Source: Algivirga pacifica (GTDB taxonomy: Bacteria; Bacteroidota; Bacteroidia; Cytophagales; Flammeovirgaceae). From it: 49,600 bases of DNA. The notes under the pieces are model-generated. The model made no database searches, was not told the DNA's origin, and saw nothing but the letters and a program-made list of their open reading frames with translations. Below are positions 8,143-16,161 of the stretch, one piece after another. The stretch's first letter is position 1. Each line of letters begins with the position of its first letter. Where the stretch lies: assembly GCF_039543525.1 (NCBI RefSeq), contig NZ_BAABJX010000053.1, forward strand, positions 1-49,600, read 5' to 3'. Both the position numbers and the translations under genes were made by a program.

Positions 8143-9360
8143 CTATCCAAACATTTGGATAATACGCTTAATTCCTTCCACTAGTTTATCTACGTCTTCC
8201 AAAGTATTATAAACAGCAAATGATGCTCTTACAGTTCCCTCAAGCCCAAAACGTTGCATCAATGGCTGTGTACAGTGATGACCAGTACGAACAGCGATAC
8301 CTCTGGCATCCAACATCATTCCTACATCGTAAGGGTGAATCCCCTCAATAATAAAGGAAACAACACTGACTTTGTGATCTGCTGTACCGATAAGACGTAC
8401 ACGTTCAATTTTGCTTAACTTCTCTGTAGCATAGGCGAGTAGTTTATTTTCTTGTTCTGCAATAAATGACTTACCAACTTGGTTGACAAAGTCAATGGCA
8501 GCTCCAAATGCGATAGTATCTCCAATGTTGGGAGTACCTGCCTCAAATTTATATGGAAGCTCATTATAGGTAGTTTTTTCAAAGGTAACTTCTTTGATCA
8601 TCTCACCACCACCATGGAAGGGGGGCATAGCCTCTAGAAGTTCTTTTTTGCCGTAAAGAGCTCCGATACCTGTAGGTCCGTATACTTTGTGCGCAGAGAA
8701 TACATAGAAGTCACAGTCCATCTTTTGTACATCTACTGTAAGGTGTGGACTAGATTGAGCACCATCAATTAAAACTTTAGCGTCTACCTTATGAGCATCT
8801 TCAATGATACGTTCAACAGGATTAACAGTTCCTAATGCATTGGATGCATGTACAATGGAAACCATTTTTGTTTTATCAGAAAGAAGGTTTAAGAATTCCT
8901 CATAAATGATTTCTCCTTTATCATTGATAGGAATAACTTTTAGAATCGCTCCGTTTTCCTCACACAGCATTTGCCATGGAACAATATTGGAGTGGTGCTC
9001 CATCGTAGAAATAATGATCTCATCGCCTGCTCCAATAAACTTCTTTCCAAATGTTTTAGAAACAAGGTTAATCGCTTCGGTTGTTCCTCTGGTAAAGATG
9101 ATTTCTTCCTGATGGGCAGCGTTCAAAAACTGACGTATTTTTTCTCTGGTTGCTTCAAAGTCTTTGGTTGCTTGATCCGCCAGTGCATGTGCACCCCTGT
9201 GTACATTAGAGTTAACGGTTTTATAGTATTTATCTAATGCATCAATTACCATATTTGGTTTTTGGGTCGTTGCCGCATTATCCAAATAAACCAATGGGTG
9301 CCCATTGACATCTTGGTGTAGAATAGGAAAATCTTGCTTTATCGTTAGAACATCATTCAT
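8143..9360 (-). CDS. sufS: cysteine desulfurase SufS
   Basis: A 405-residue group II cysteine desulfurase, the sulfur source for Fe-S assembly. The PLP lysine is Lys225 in FSAHKVYGPTGIGALYG, the PLP-facing histidine block is ISTMEHHSNIVPWQ (about 118-131), and the persulfide cysteine is Cys363 in RTGHHCTQPLMQRF; the short loop around it marks SufS rather than IscS. First gene of the run sufS-sufE-sufT-bacilliredoxin. A perfect TAnnTTTG -7 box lies on the minus strand about 110 bases upstream. Confidence 0.95.
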   Translation of the reverse strand: MNDVLTIKQDFPILHQDVNGHPLVYLDNAATTQKPNMVIDALDKYYKTVNSNVHRGAHALADQATKDFEATREKIRQFLNAAHQEEIIFTRGTTEAINLVSKTFGKKFIGAGDEIIISTMEHHSNIVPWQMLCEENGAILKVIPINDKGEIIYEEFLNLLSDKTKMVSIVHASNALGTVNPVERIIEDAHKVDAKVLIDGAQSSPHLTVDVQKMDCDFYVFSAHKVYGPTGIGALYGKKELLEAMPPFHGGGEMIKEVTFEKTTYNELPYKFEAGTPNIGDTIAFGAAIDFVNQVGKSFIAEQENKLLAYATEKLSKIERVRLIGTADHKVSVVSFIIEGIHPYDVGMMLDARGIAVRTGHHCTQPLMQRFGLEGTVRASFAVYNTLEDVDKLVEGIKRIIQMFG

Positions 9361-9471
9361 CTGTAATTCTTATTTAGATTAATTACTTCTAAAACTTAAC
9401 ATATTAATGCTTAAGAAGTTCGAGTAAATAGGAGAATTTCACGAAAAAGTGTTGTACTCCTTAGTCGACTG

Positions 9472-9479
9472 CAAAACTA
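9472..9479 (-). promoter_or_regulatory. possible -7 box of the suf operon
   Basis: The reverse complement reads TAGTTTTG, an exact Bacteroidota TAnnTTTG -7 element, facing sufS. No clear TTG is found 19-21 bases upstream, so only half the promoter is visible. The implied 5' leader would be about 105 bases. Confidence 0.35.
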
Positions 9480-9586
9480 ATGCTTTTTTTCTTAGATGTT
9501 AGTGATTGTATGTGACTTATTGGAGGATATCTACCACTTACGAGAGGAGGATCTGTCTTGCTGTAGTGAACGTTAAGATGATTAAA

Positions 9587-9632
9587 GTTTTTGCAATAGT
9601 GTTGCAAAAACATCTAGGAATAGTCATCTTTG
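9587..9632 (+). promoter_or_regulatory. Zur-like operator overlapping the MerC-gene promoter
   Basis: A perfect 10-bp inverted repeat, GTTTTTGCAA (9587-9596), 5-base spacer TAGTG, TTGCAAAAAC (9602-9611), forms a Fur-family-like site. The TTG at 9602-9604 in the right arm lies 20 bases before CATCTTTG (9625-9632), one mismatch from the TAnnTTTG -7 box. A repressor bound here would cover the -33 element. The Zur assignment rests on the shape of the site and on the metal-related gene downstream. Confidence 0.65.
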
Positions 9633-9725
9633 CATTACTTAGAGTGTTCGATTTTTAATGGGAGCACATTACCAATACCTCTTTTGAGGATATATGGGAG
9701 GTTTTTGCCACTTAAGTACAGCCTA

Positions 9726-10148
9726 ATGATTAATAGAATACGTCAAAAATATGCAGATTACATTGGAATTACGGGATCTACTATATGCCTAATCCATTGT
9801 ATAGGGACTTCAGGATTAATGCTTTTTAGCTCTCTGGTTCCAGGAATGCATGAGCATCATCAAGGAGTACATGAACATCATTTAGATTTTTGGGGAATGG
9901 TTGATGTATTCATGTTGGCCCTTACCGCTTTAGCAGTAGTTTGGGCAAGTAAATCTACTCATCATGGAGGGGTTAAACTGTTATTGTGGGTTTTTCTCTT
10001 CTTATTTATGGTGGCCACATTGATTAAGTATACTGCCTTTACTATGCAATGGATAGAAGTAACGGCTTGGATGGCTTCTTTTGGCTTAATTGCTACCCAT
10101 CTTTACAATTTGTATTTATGTAGAAGAGGGGTGTGTAGAGTTGCTTGA
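9726..10148 (+). CDS. MerC-domain membrane protein
   Basis: A 140-residue inner-membrane protein of the MerC family: SxxCLIHCIGTSGLML in the first transmembrane helix holds the family's metal-binding cysteine pair (about residues 17-21), followed by three more hydrophobic helices and a His-rich loop (MHEHHQGVHEHH). An extended reading frame opens at a TTG at 9630, but that codon falls inside the -7 promoter box, so I choose ATG 9726. MerC proteins of mercury operons carry Hg(II); chromosomal Bacteroidota versions are more likely linked to zinc, as the Zur-like operator and the neighbouring ABC genes suggest. No merA or merR is present. Confidence 0.8.
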   Translation: MINRIRQKYADYIGITGSTICLIHCIGTSGLMLFSSLVPGMHEHHQGVHEHHLDFWGMVDVFMLALTALAVVWASKSTHHGGVKLLLWVFLFLFMVATLIKYTAFTMQWIEVTAWMASFGLIATHLYNLYLCRRGVCRVA

Positions 10149-10190
10149 GTCAGTGGATGAAAAGAGATTCTCTTTCATTTCTTAGATATA

Positions 10191-10264
10191 GATAAAAAAG
10201 GAGAAAGGATGAAGGAATATATACCTTGTATAGGGTATTGTTCTTCATCCTTTCTCCTTTTATC
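10191..10264. repeat. dispersed hairpin family, copy 2
   Basis: The left arm contains GGAGAAAGGATGAAGGAA (10199-10216); the right arm (10241-10264) is its near-exact complement and both arms end in GATAAAA/TTTTATC. An inner stem ATACC/GGGTAT occupies the loop. It lies just after the MerC gene, before a separate terminator. Confidence 0.75.
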
Positions 10265-10275
10265 TTACCATTGTA

Positions 10276-10300
10276 AACCCCTTGAAAGGGGTATTTTTAT
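10276..10300 (+). terminator. terminator after the MerC gene
   Basis: ACCCCTT (10277-10283) pairs with AAGGGGT (10286-10292), followed by ATTTTTATTT. The T-run overlaps the stop codon of the convergent DUF3299 gene. Confidence 0.7.
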
Positions 10301-10758
10301 TTAATCACCTCTGTAACTTCTGCTTCCTCCAGCTGATAGTACAGACGGTCAAAAGCTTTATCGTGTAAATTGAATTTACCTTTCACCCTTACCTTTTTAT
10401 TGAGTAACTCGAGATCCTTCTTCATCGTTAGCCTAATAATTGTCTCAGGTCCTACGGTACCACTGCAGAAAAAACAGTTGGCATAAGGAAACTGGGAAAG
10501 TACCATGGTATTGGCATCGGTATCTACAGGAATAATATATCCTTCGATTTCTAGTATTTGCCCTTCTAGCTGATGGATACTTTCATCAAAATTACCTTCC
10601 TCTACATTCATGGCCAGTAATTCGTCAAAGTAATTGTTCCACTCAATCTTGCTAAGGTCTTTCCAGGTGATGGGAAGAGGAGTGGGGTTGCTTTGTGCAA
10701 AGGCATTGATACAATAGAATATGCTTAATAATAATAATGTATGAAGTTTCTTTGTCAT
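10297..10758 (-). CDS. DUF3299-like periplasmic protein
   Basis: A 153-residue secreted protein: signal peptide LLLLSIFYCINAFA with Gln at +1, then a small beta-rich (OB-like) domain with ILEIEGYIIPVD and VRVKGKFNLHD. The pair Cys95-Cys98 in ANCFFCSG could bind metal or haem. The family is commonly DUF3299. Together with the next two genes it resembles part of the zinc-regulated ABC loci known from gammaproteobacteria such as Vibrio (ZrgABCDE), in which a DUF3299-type protein accompanies the ATPase and permease. Last gene of its operon, 33 bases after the permease. Confidence 0.65.
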   Translation of the reverse strand: MTKKLHTLLLLSIFYCINAFAQSNPTPLPITWKDLSKIEWNNYFDELLAMNVEEGNFDESIHQLEGQILEIEGYIIPVDTDANTMVLSQFPYANCFFCSGTVGPETIIRLTMKKDLELLNKKVRVKGKFNLHDKAFDRLYYQLEEAEVTEVIK

Positions 10759-10791
10759 AGCTATGTTTCTTTAGTTTTCTTGTGGTGTTGT

Positions 10792-11991
10792 TTATTCTGA
10801 GAGTGTGGTAGAAATATCAATACGGTAAGCTTGCCATGCAGGAAGCAGAGCAGCACCTATACCGACAGCCAAGGCAATTCCTAAAAGGATAAACTCCTCT
10901 TTCATTAGATAGAAGGTTGAAAAATTGAACTTCCAGGCTTCCTCCAAGTAAAAACCAAGAATATACATTCCCAGATGACTGAGGGTAATACCCAGGATAT
11001 ACCCTATCAGAGCGACAATAATTCCTTCCAGTAAAATTAACCCAAACAGTGTTTGTTTTTTTGCGCCCAGTACTCTTAAGTAGGCAATTTCGTACTTTCT
11101 TTCTTTAAGAGAGTTATAAAGAGAGATAAAAATACTTAAACCAGAAATAACTATAATAATAACTGCTAAGGTCTTGATCGCTCCAAAACCTACTCCGAGT
11201 AATTCCAATAGTCTGGCCGTTTCATAGGTAGGGGAAGCAGCCTGCATATTGGTATTTTTGTTGATAGCCCTTGGAAGCATAATGCCTGCCATAGGACTTT
11301 TGTATTGTACTAAGCCTGCTGTGACTTCTTTAGTGTTCTCCTCATGAGAATGTTTTTCATTGTGAGTATGATGTTCCTCTTCGTGCAAATGCCAAATAGA
11401 GGCTTTGTCAGTAAGAATTAGTTGATCAACCACAGTACCACTGTACGTTAGTATACCAACCACTTTAAATGCTTGTTCTTCGTGAAGCGCTCCATCTTCT
11501 TCCGTTCCGTGAGCCCCTTGAAACTCATCACCAATTGCTAAATGTAGTTTTTTAGCTACGGTACTCCCTAAGACAACCTCCATGGGAGATTTCCATAATG
11601 TGCCTTGACGTAACGTAGCTTCAAATAGTGCAGGGTATCGTGTATCTGTACCGACAATACGAAAGCCTTCGAAGTTATCTCCAATAGAAAGAGGAATCAC
11701 GCTAGAGATTAATGGATGCTTTTCTAGCCTTTGTAATTCTTCCAAAGCAATATTTCCTGTAGGCGTATCAATATGGTAAATACTGGATAGGATAAGTTGT
11801 AAAGGACTTCCTTTGGCACCGACTACCAAGCTGATATTGGCTTGATTTTTCTCCAGTGTCGTTTTGATTTGATCACTGACGGTCAGGAGTAAGGAGATAA
11901 TACTGATCCCAAAACTGAAAAGAATCAGGTTAAGGGTGGTACTCCAAGGAGAGGCGATTAGGTTTCTCCAACTAAGTTTAAATAAGTTCAT
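10792..11991 (-). CDS. FtsX/MacB-type ABC permease with His-rich loop
   Basis: A 399-residue permease of the MacB/FtsX type: one N-terminal transmembrane helix (about 15-37), a large extracytoplasmic domain, and three C-terminal helices including GFGAIKTLAVIIIVISGLSI and LLEGIIVALIGYILGI. The extracytoplasmic domain contains a strikingly histidine- and glutamate-rich stretch (HLHEEEHHTHNEKHSHEEN, residues 201-219) suited to Zn(II) or another soft metal. It partners the ATPase encoded 15 bases upstream. MacB-type exporters act by mechanotransmission rather than by carrying ions through the membrane, so this system more likely moves or releases a metal-binding protein. Substrate is inference. 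Confidence 0.85.
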   Translation of the reverse strand: MNLFKLSWRNLIASPWSTTLNLILFSFGISIISLLLTVSDQIKTTLEKNQANISLVVGAKGSPLQLILSSIYHIDTPTGNIALEELQRLEKHPLISSVIPLSIGDNFEGFRIVGTDTRYPALFEATLRQGTLWKSPMEVVLGSTVAKKLHLAIGDEFQGAHGTEEDGALHEEQAFKVVGILTYSGTVVDQLILTDKASIWHLHEEEHHTHNEKHSHEENTKEVTAGLVQYKSPMAGIMLPRAINKNTNMQAASPTYETARLLELLGVGFGAIKTLAVIIIVISGLSIFISLYNSLKERKYEIAYLRVLGAKKQTLFGLILLEGIIVALIGYILGITLSHLGMYILGFYLEEAWKFNFSTFYLMKEEFILLGIALAVGIGAALLPAWQAYRIDISTTLSE

Positions 11992-12006
11992 TTTGAATGG
12001 TATGGC

Positions 12007-12636
12007 TTAAGATAGCTCCAAATATTTTGGAAACTGTTTCTTTAATCGTTGATCGTGTGTCACTATGATAAGAGTTGCATTAGCTTTGGATGCATATTCT
12101 TCAAGCATGTCAGCCACTTCTTGTGCATGGTAGTCGTCTAGACTAGCAGTAGGTTCATCAGCAAGAATTAGTTTAGGCTCATTGACGAGAGCCATGGCGA
12201 CTGATACCCGTTGTTTCTCTCCTTCGGAAAGCTGTGAGATCTTTTTATCTTTTTTAGAAAGTAAATTCAGGGGAGCTAAAAGGGATTTAATTTTTTGTCT
12301 ATCCTGTGGCTTTTGTGCAAGATATTGTGCGGTAAGTAAATGTTCCTCTACGCTCAGTGATTTGACGAAATGAGGCTTCTGGAAAATAACACCGATATAT
12401 TGTCCTCTGAACGTATCTAAAGATTTAGATGATAGCTCACTGAGGTTGGTCCCGTCTATCGTAATTGCTCCTTTTTGTGTTCTGAGTAGCCCGGATAACA
12501 GATGTAGCAATGTTGTTTTTCCGCAACCGGATTGTCCTAAGATCAAAAAATGCTCTCCTTCAACGATGGAGAGATCGGGAAACGCAATCGTATTTCCTTT
12601 TGTATATTGATAAGACAGTTGATGTGTTGTTAGCAT
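12007..12636 (-). CDS. LolD/MacB-type ABC ATPase
   Basis: A 209-residue ATP-binding subunit with Walker A GQSGCGKTT (about residues 34-42), Q-loop VIFQKPHFVKSLSV, signature LSEGEKQRVSVAMAL, Walker B LILADEPTASLD and the H-loop VTHDQ. Size and sequence are those of the LolD/MacB subfamily, which works with FtsX-type permeases such as the one following. First gene of the three-gene operon. Upstream (12660-12682) lies a dyad TTCAC/GTGAA around the palindrome ACAAATTTGT; no copy of the TTGCAA-type operator of the MerC gene is seen here. Confidence 0.9.
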   Translation of the reverse strand: MLTTHQLSYQYTKGNTIAFPDLSIVEGEHFLILGQSGCGKTTLLHLLSGLLRTQKGAITIDGTNLSELSSKSLDTFRGQYIGVIFQKPHFVKSLSVEEHLLTAQYLAQKPQDRQKIKSLLAPLNLLSKKDKKISQLSEGEKQRVSVAMALVNEPKLILADEPTASLDDYHAQEVADMLEEYASKANATLIIVTHDQRLKKQFPKYLELS

Positions 12637-12819
12637 AGTATTGATAAATGAAAAAAGCTTTCACGAAGTACAAATTTGTGAAGAACAAGGGAATAAAAAA
12701 AGTGCTAGGCTATATATGGTGGATGACACACAACTTGAAATAATGTTTGTATAACAAAGATGCTTTCTTGATATTATACAATGATTTCCAATTGATAATC
12801 CAATGTGTTTTTAGTTGTT

Positions 12820-13305
12820 ATGGCAAAGATTACTGATCGTTCTACCTCCAAATCCTCACTTAAGCTATTAGATCGCCTGGCTTATGTACTAGATGATGTT
12901 ATTCGTATTCCAGGAACTAATATTAGAATAGGATTAGACCCTTTATTGGGGTTACTTCCAATCGCAGGGGATACCTTAACCTTAATTATCTCTTCTTATA
13001 TGTTGATCGTTGCCGCTAAAAATGGCGCAAGTGCAAAAGTATTGACCCAAATGGCAGGGAATGTTTTAGTCGATTATGTGGGAGGTAGTATCCCTGTGGT
13101 GGGTGATATATTTGATGTGGCCTATCGATCAAACCGAAGAAACTATGATTTACTAAAAGACTATATAGACGTACATCCTGAAGAGCAACGAAGGACCAAA
13201 AGAGGAATAATTCTATTAGCAGTGGGCTTGATTGCAGGGTTGGCATTCGTATTAGTCGCTGTCATCTGGTTAGTTTATAGTTTACTACAAGCAGTACTAT
13301 CGTAG
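12820..13305 (+). CDS. DUF4112 membrane protein
   Basis: A 161-residue protein with the DUF4112 signature: LAYVLDDVIRIPGTNIRIGLDPLLGLLPIAGDT and GSIPVVGDIFDVAYRSNRRN. Two or three transmembrane segments are visible, including a strong C-terminal one (about residues 133-155). A GTG 15 bases upstream extends the frame, but the ATG at 12820 gives the natural MAKITDR start. DUF4112 proteins are widespread in bacteria and have no known function. It is divergent from the ABC operon and convergent with the histidine phosphatase. Confidence 0.82.
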   Translation: MAKITDRSTSKSSLKLLDRLAYVLDDVIRIPGTNIRIGLDPLLGLLPIAGDTLTLIISSYMLIVAAKNGASAKVLTQMAGNVLVDYVGGSIPVVGDIFDVAYRSNRRNYDLLKDYIDVHPEEQRRTKRGIILLAVGLIAGLAFVLVAVIWLVYSLLQAVLS

Positions 13306-13329
13306 TTAAGATTGAAGCTGTTACGGTAT

Positions 13330-13374
13330 GTTTATCGCTTATTGTTTATAAACGATAACCAATAAGCGATAAAC
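13330..13374. repeat. 15-bp perfect inverted repeat between convergent genes
   Basis: GTTTATCGCTTATTG (13330-13344) and CAATAAGCGATAAAC (13360-13374) flank a 15-base loop that itself contains GTTTATAAAC and a further ATCGTT-type word. There is no T-run, so it is not a standard intrinsic terminator, yet it sits where the two convergent transcripts must end. Confidence 0.7.
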
Positions 13375-13422
13375 GATATATAATTCCGTAGACAGCAACA
13401 GGATTAACCTGAAATTCTATAT

Positions 13423-13986
13423 TTATCCATTAAAACAAGTAAGATTAATTCGATCCATATTGACGTATTGTAGCTTACAATAATGTCCAAAGTCAATATG
13501 CCAGTGAAAAGCTTTGTGTAAAGGAACTTCCATGATATTACACAGCATAGACCGTATCACTCCTCCGTGGGTAAAGATTCCTACTTTTGTATCTTCTTGG
13601 TAAGGCAATTGTTCCAGAAAGGTATTGACTCTATCATGAAAAAGCAGGAAAGACTCTCCATTGGGAGGAGATAGATTTACAAAATCTTCCATAAAAGGCG
13701 TTAATAGTTCCTTGGGAATACTATTCCAGGGTTGCATTTCCCAGGCCCCAAAGTTCCATTCTTTTAGTCGCTCATCGACAACTACATCTTGCCCATCAAA
13801 AGCCTCTGCCAATAGTCGACAACGTTGCAGTGGGCTATGATAAATACGATTGAAGGTGGTTGGAAGAACCTCTTGTAGACGTTTAACTTCTTGATTAAAA
13901 GAATCTTTGACACCTACATCCGTTTGTCCATAGCAAACCCCTTCAGGAATATCGGGGGTCGTATGTCTGATTAGATAAATTTCCAT
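13423..13986 (-). CDS. histidine phosphatase, alpha-ribazole-phosphatase-like
   Basis: A 187-residue member of the histidine phosphatase superfamily. The catalytic RH motif is IYLIRHTTPDIPEGVCYGQTD (His8 in LIRHTTP), with the distal histidine in FTHGGVIRSML and the Arg-rich YHSPLQRCRLLAEAF between them. The GVCYGQTD segment after the RH motif is typical of CobC/alpha-ribazole phosphatases. No cobalamin genes are nearby, so a general phosphomonoesterase role is also possible. The frame extends 14 codons further upstream, but MEIYLIRH from the ATG at 13984-13986 is the family's usual start. Confidence 0.85.
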   Translation of the reverse strand: MEIYLIRHTTPDIPEGVCYGQTDVGVKDSFNQEVKRLQEVLPTTFNRIYHSPLQRCRLLAEAFDGQDVVVDERLKEWNFGAWEMQPWNSIPKELLTPFMEDFVNLSPPNGESFLLFHDRVNTFLEQLPYQEDTKVGIFTHGGVIRSMLCNIMEVPLHKAFHWHIDFGHYCKLQYVNMDRINLTCFNG

Positions 13987-14130
13987 CTTATATTTGTTGA
14001 TTATTTTGGGTTGAAACTTGTTAACCAATTAGAAACAAGCCCTAAATGGCAATTCGGAGACAAAAATAAATTTTATGAATCGATCTAAGGTATAATAAGA
14101 TAATTCCTTGATTTTATGTGATTAAAATCA

Positions 14131-14161
14131 TTGTGAGACCTTCTTAACTAGAATACCTTTA
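14131..14161 (+). promoter_or_regulatory. gpmI promoter
   Basis: TTG (14131-14133), 20-base spacer, TACCTTTA (14154-14161), which differs from the TAnnTTTG -7 consensus only in the last base. The start point would lie near 14168, giving a leader of about 36 bases. Confidence 0.6.
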
Positions 14162-14203
14162 GCATCGCTAACAATATCAAATATTTTTAAAAAACCACTG
14201 ATA

Positions 14204-15724
14204 ATGAATAAGAAAGTCATCCTAATGATCCTAGACGGTTGGGGAATCGCTTTAGACAAAACCGTTTCAGCCATTGATAAAGCCAACACTCCTTTTGTAG
14301 ATGGACTATACGAGAAATATAAACACTCTAGACTAGAAGCTTCAGGTTTGAAGGTAGGTTTGCCTGAAGGACAAATGGGGAACTCTGAGGTAGGGCATAT
14401 GAACCTAGGAGCAGGACGTATTGTCTACCAAATGTTGGTAAGAATTAACAATGCGGTAGAAGATGGGTCGTTAGCAGAAACAGCAGAATTGAAAGAAGCT
14501 TTTGATTACGCAAAAGCAAATGATAAAAAAGTACACTTTATCGGACTGGTATCTGATGGAGGAGTACACTCTCACGTCAATCACCTGAAAGGATTGCTTT
14601 CCGCTGCTAAGGAAGCAGGATTGGATGAGAATGTATTTGTTCACGCATTCACGGATGGTCGTGACTGTGATCCTAAGTCAGGAAAAAAATTCTTACAGGA
14701 AGTAGTGGATCATATGGGAGCAACAACGGGTAAGTTAGCTTCTGTGGTAGGTAGATACTTTGCCATGGACAGAGACAACCGTTGGGAGCGTGTGAAGAAG
14801 GCTTATGATGTAATGGTAAATGCAGAAGGAACTGCTACAGAAGATGCAGTAGCTGCAATGCAAGCTTCCTATGAAAATGGAGTAACGGATGAGTTTATCG
14901 AGCCAATCGTATGTACGGAGAATGGTGCACCGGTAGCAAAAATTGAGGAAGGAGATGTGGTATTATGCTTCAACTTCAGAACAGACCGTGGTCGTGAGAT
15001 TACGCAAGCGTTGACACAAAAGGACTTCCACGAGCAGAATATGCATAAGCTGGATCTTTACTACCTGACGATGACCAAGTATGATGATACATTTAAGGGA
15101 GTAAAAGTATTGTTCCATAAGGAGAACTTAACGAAGACCTTAGGAGAGGTGCTGGAAGGTGCAGGTAAGAGACAAATCCGTATTGCAGAGACAGAGAAAT
15201 ACCCTCACGTAACGTTCTTCTTCTCCGGTGGTAGAGAGAAAGAGTTTGAAGGAGAGAAACGTCTTCTTTGTCCATCGCCAAAGGTAGCAACCTATGATTT
15301 GCAGCCAGAGATGAGTGCGAATGATATTAAGGATGCGATTATTCCTGAACTAAAAGCTCAATGGCCTGACTTTGTTTGCTTGAACTTTGCCAACCCGGAC
15401 ATGGTAGGACATACAGGTGTATTTGAAGCTGCAGTTAAGGCTTGTGAGACAGTAGATCACTGTGCTGAAGCGGTGATTACAACAGCGGTTGAAAATGACT
15501 ATTCAGTAATTGTGATTGCTGACCACGGAAACTCAGATATCATGGTAAACCCTGACGGTACGCCACACACAGCGCATACCACTAACTTGGTTCCATGTAT
15601 TTTAGTGGACAAAGAATTTGATGGTACCATTAAAGATGGAAAACTAGGAGATGTAGCACCTACGATCTTGAAATTGATGGGTGTTGAGAAACCGGAAGAG
15701 ATGACTGGAGATGCACTGATTTAA
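14204..15724 (+). CDS. gpmI: 2,3-bisphosphoglycerate-independent phosphoglycerate mutase
   Basis: A 506-residue cofactor-independent phosphoglycerate mutase, a glycolytic enzyme of the alkaline phosphatase superfamily. Metal-binding Asp11 is in MILDGWG, the phosphorylated serine is Ser61 in GQMGNSEVGHMNLG, and the C-terminal metal site is seen in NFANPDMVGHTG and VIADHGNSDIM, with the last histidine in PHTAHTTN. Length matches the family (about 505-515). Expressed from its own promoter and closed by a long perfect terminator. Confidence 0.97.
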   Translation: MNKKVILMILDGWGIALDKTVSAIDKANTPFVDGLYEKYKHSRLEASGLKVGLPEGQMGNSEVGHMNLGAGRIVYQMLVRINNAVEDGSLAETAELKEAFDYAKANDKKVHFIGLVSDGGVHSHVNHLKGLLSAAKEAGLDENVFVHAFTDGRDCDPKSGKKFLQEVVDHMGATTGKLASVVGRYFAMDRDNRWERVKKAYDVMVNAEGTATEDAVAAMQASYENGVTDEFIEPIVCTENGAPVAKIEEGDVVLCFNFRTDRGREITQALTQKDFHEQNMHKLDLYYLTMTKYDDTFKGVKVLFHKENLTKTLGEVLEGAGKRQIRIAETEKYPHVTFFFSGGREKEFEGEKRLLCPSPKVATYDLQPEMSANDIKDAIIPELKAQWPDFVCLNFANPDMVGHTGVFEAAVKACETVDHCAEAVITTAVENDYSVIVIADHGNSDIMVNPDGTPHTAHTTNLVPCILVDKEFDGTIKDGKLGDVAPTILKLMGVEKPEEMTGDALI

Positions 15725-15750
15725 TAGCTAGATCCAACATAGCATATATC

Positions 15751-15783
15751 AAAAAGGGGGAACGATCGTTCCCCCTTTTTCTT
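15751..15783 (+). terminator. gpmI terminator, 30-base palindrome
   Basis: Positions 15751-15780 are a perfect palindrome with arms AAAAAGGGGGAACGA and TCGTTCCCCCTTTTT, then CTTT. The GC-rich stem and T-run give a strong intrinsic terminator. Confidence 0.92.
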
Positions 15784-15923
15784 TATCTTTTTGGCTATAT
15801 TATTGTGATCAATTTAGCGTTACGATAATGAAGGACAATTAGTAGACTTTATCACGGTTAATTTAGTATAAGCAGAAAACTCTGAGCTCTTAAAATAGGT
15901 CAGAGGTATGCTATAGTTTTTAT

Positions 15924-16070
15924 AATTTTCAATGATCAATGATTAATTTTCAATAAAAAATACACTCTAAAACTAGTTCAGCAGTCTTTTTGAGTGATTC
16001 ATTTTAATTAAAAATTGAAAATTGATCATTGAAAATTAACCCACTCTAGAAGCAGTTCAGTAGGCTTTTT
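15924..16070. repeat. nested inverted and direct repeats between gpmI and parA
   Basis: AATTTTCAATGATCAAT (15924-15940) is exactly complementary to 16021-16037. In addition, a segment after each arm is repeated directly: CACTCTAAAACTAGTTCAGC at 15963 and CACTCTAGAAGCAGTTCAGT at about 16041, each followed by a G-rich step and CTTTTT. The remainder of the 437-base gap (15725-16161) shows the gpmI terminator and AT-rich sequence; no open reading frame or clear parA promoter was seen. Confidence 0.65.
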
Positions 16071-16161
16071 TACTCATAGATAATTAACCATGATAAACTA
16101 CAGTATCTGAATAAATTTTTTAGATTGTTCTCTACTGCTCTATAACCCAAAAAGTAATTGT

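Noticed and set aside
9630..9725. N-terminal extension of the MerC-domain protein from a TTG codon
   Set aside because: The TTG is part of the -7 promoter box, so it would lie before the transcription start; the extension has no membrane-protein character.
9726..10148. Mercury resistance operon
   Set aside because: No merA, merT, merP or merR is present, and the operator does not resemble a MerR site with its 19-20 bp promoter spacing.
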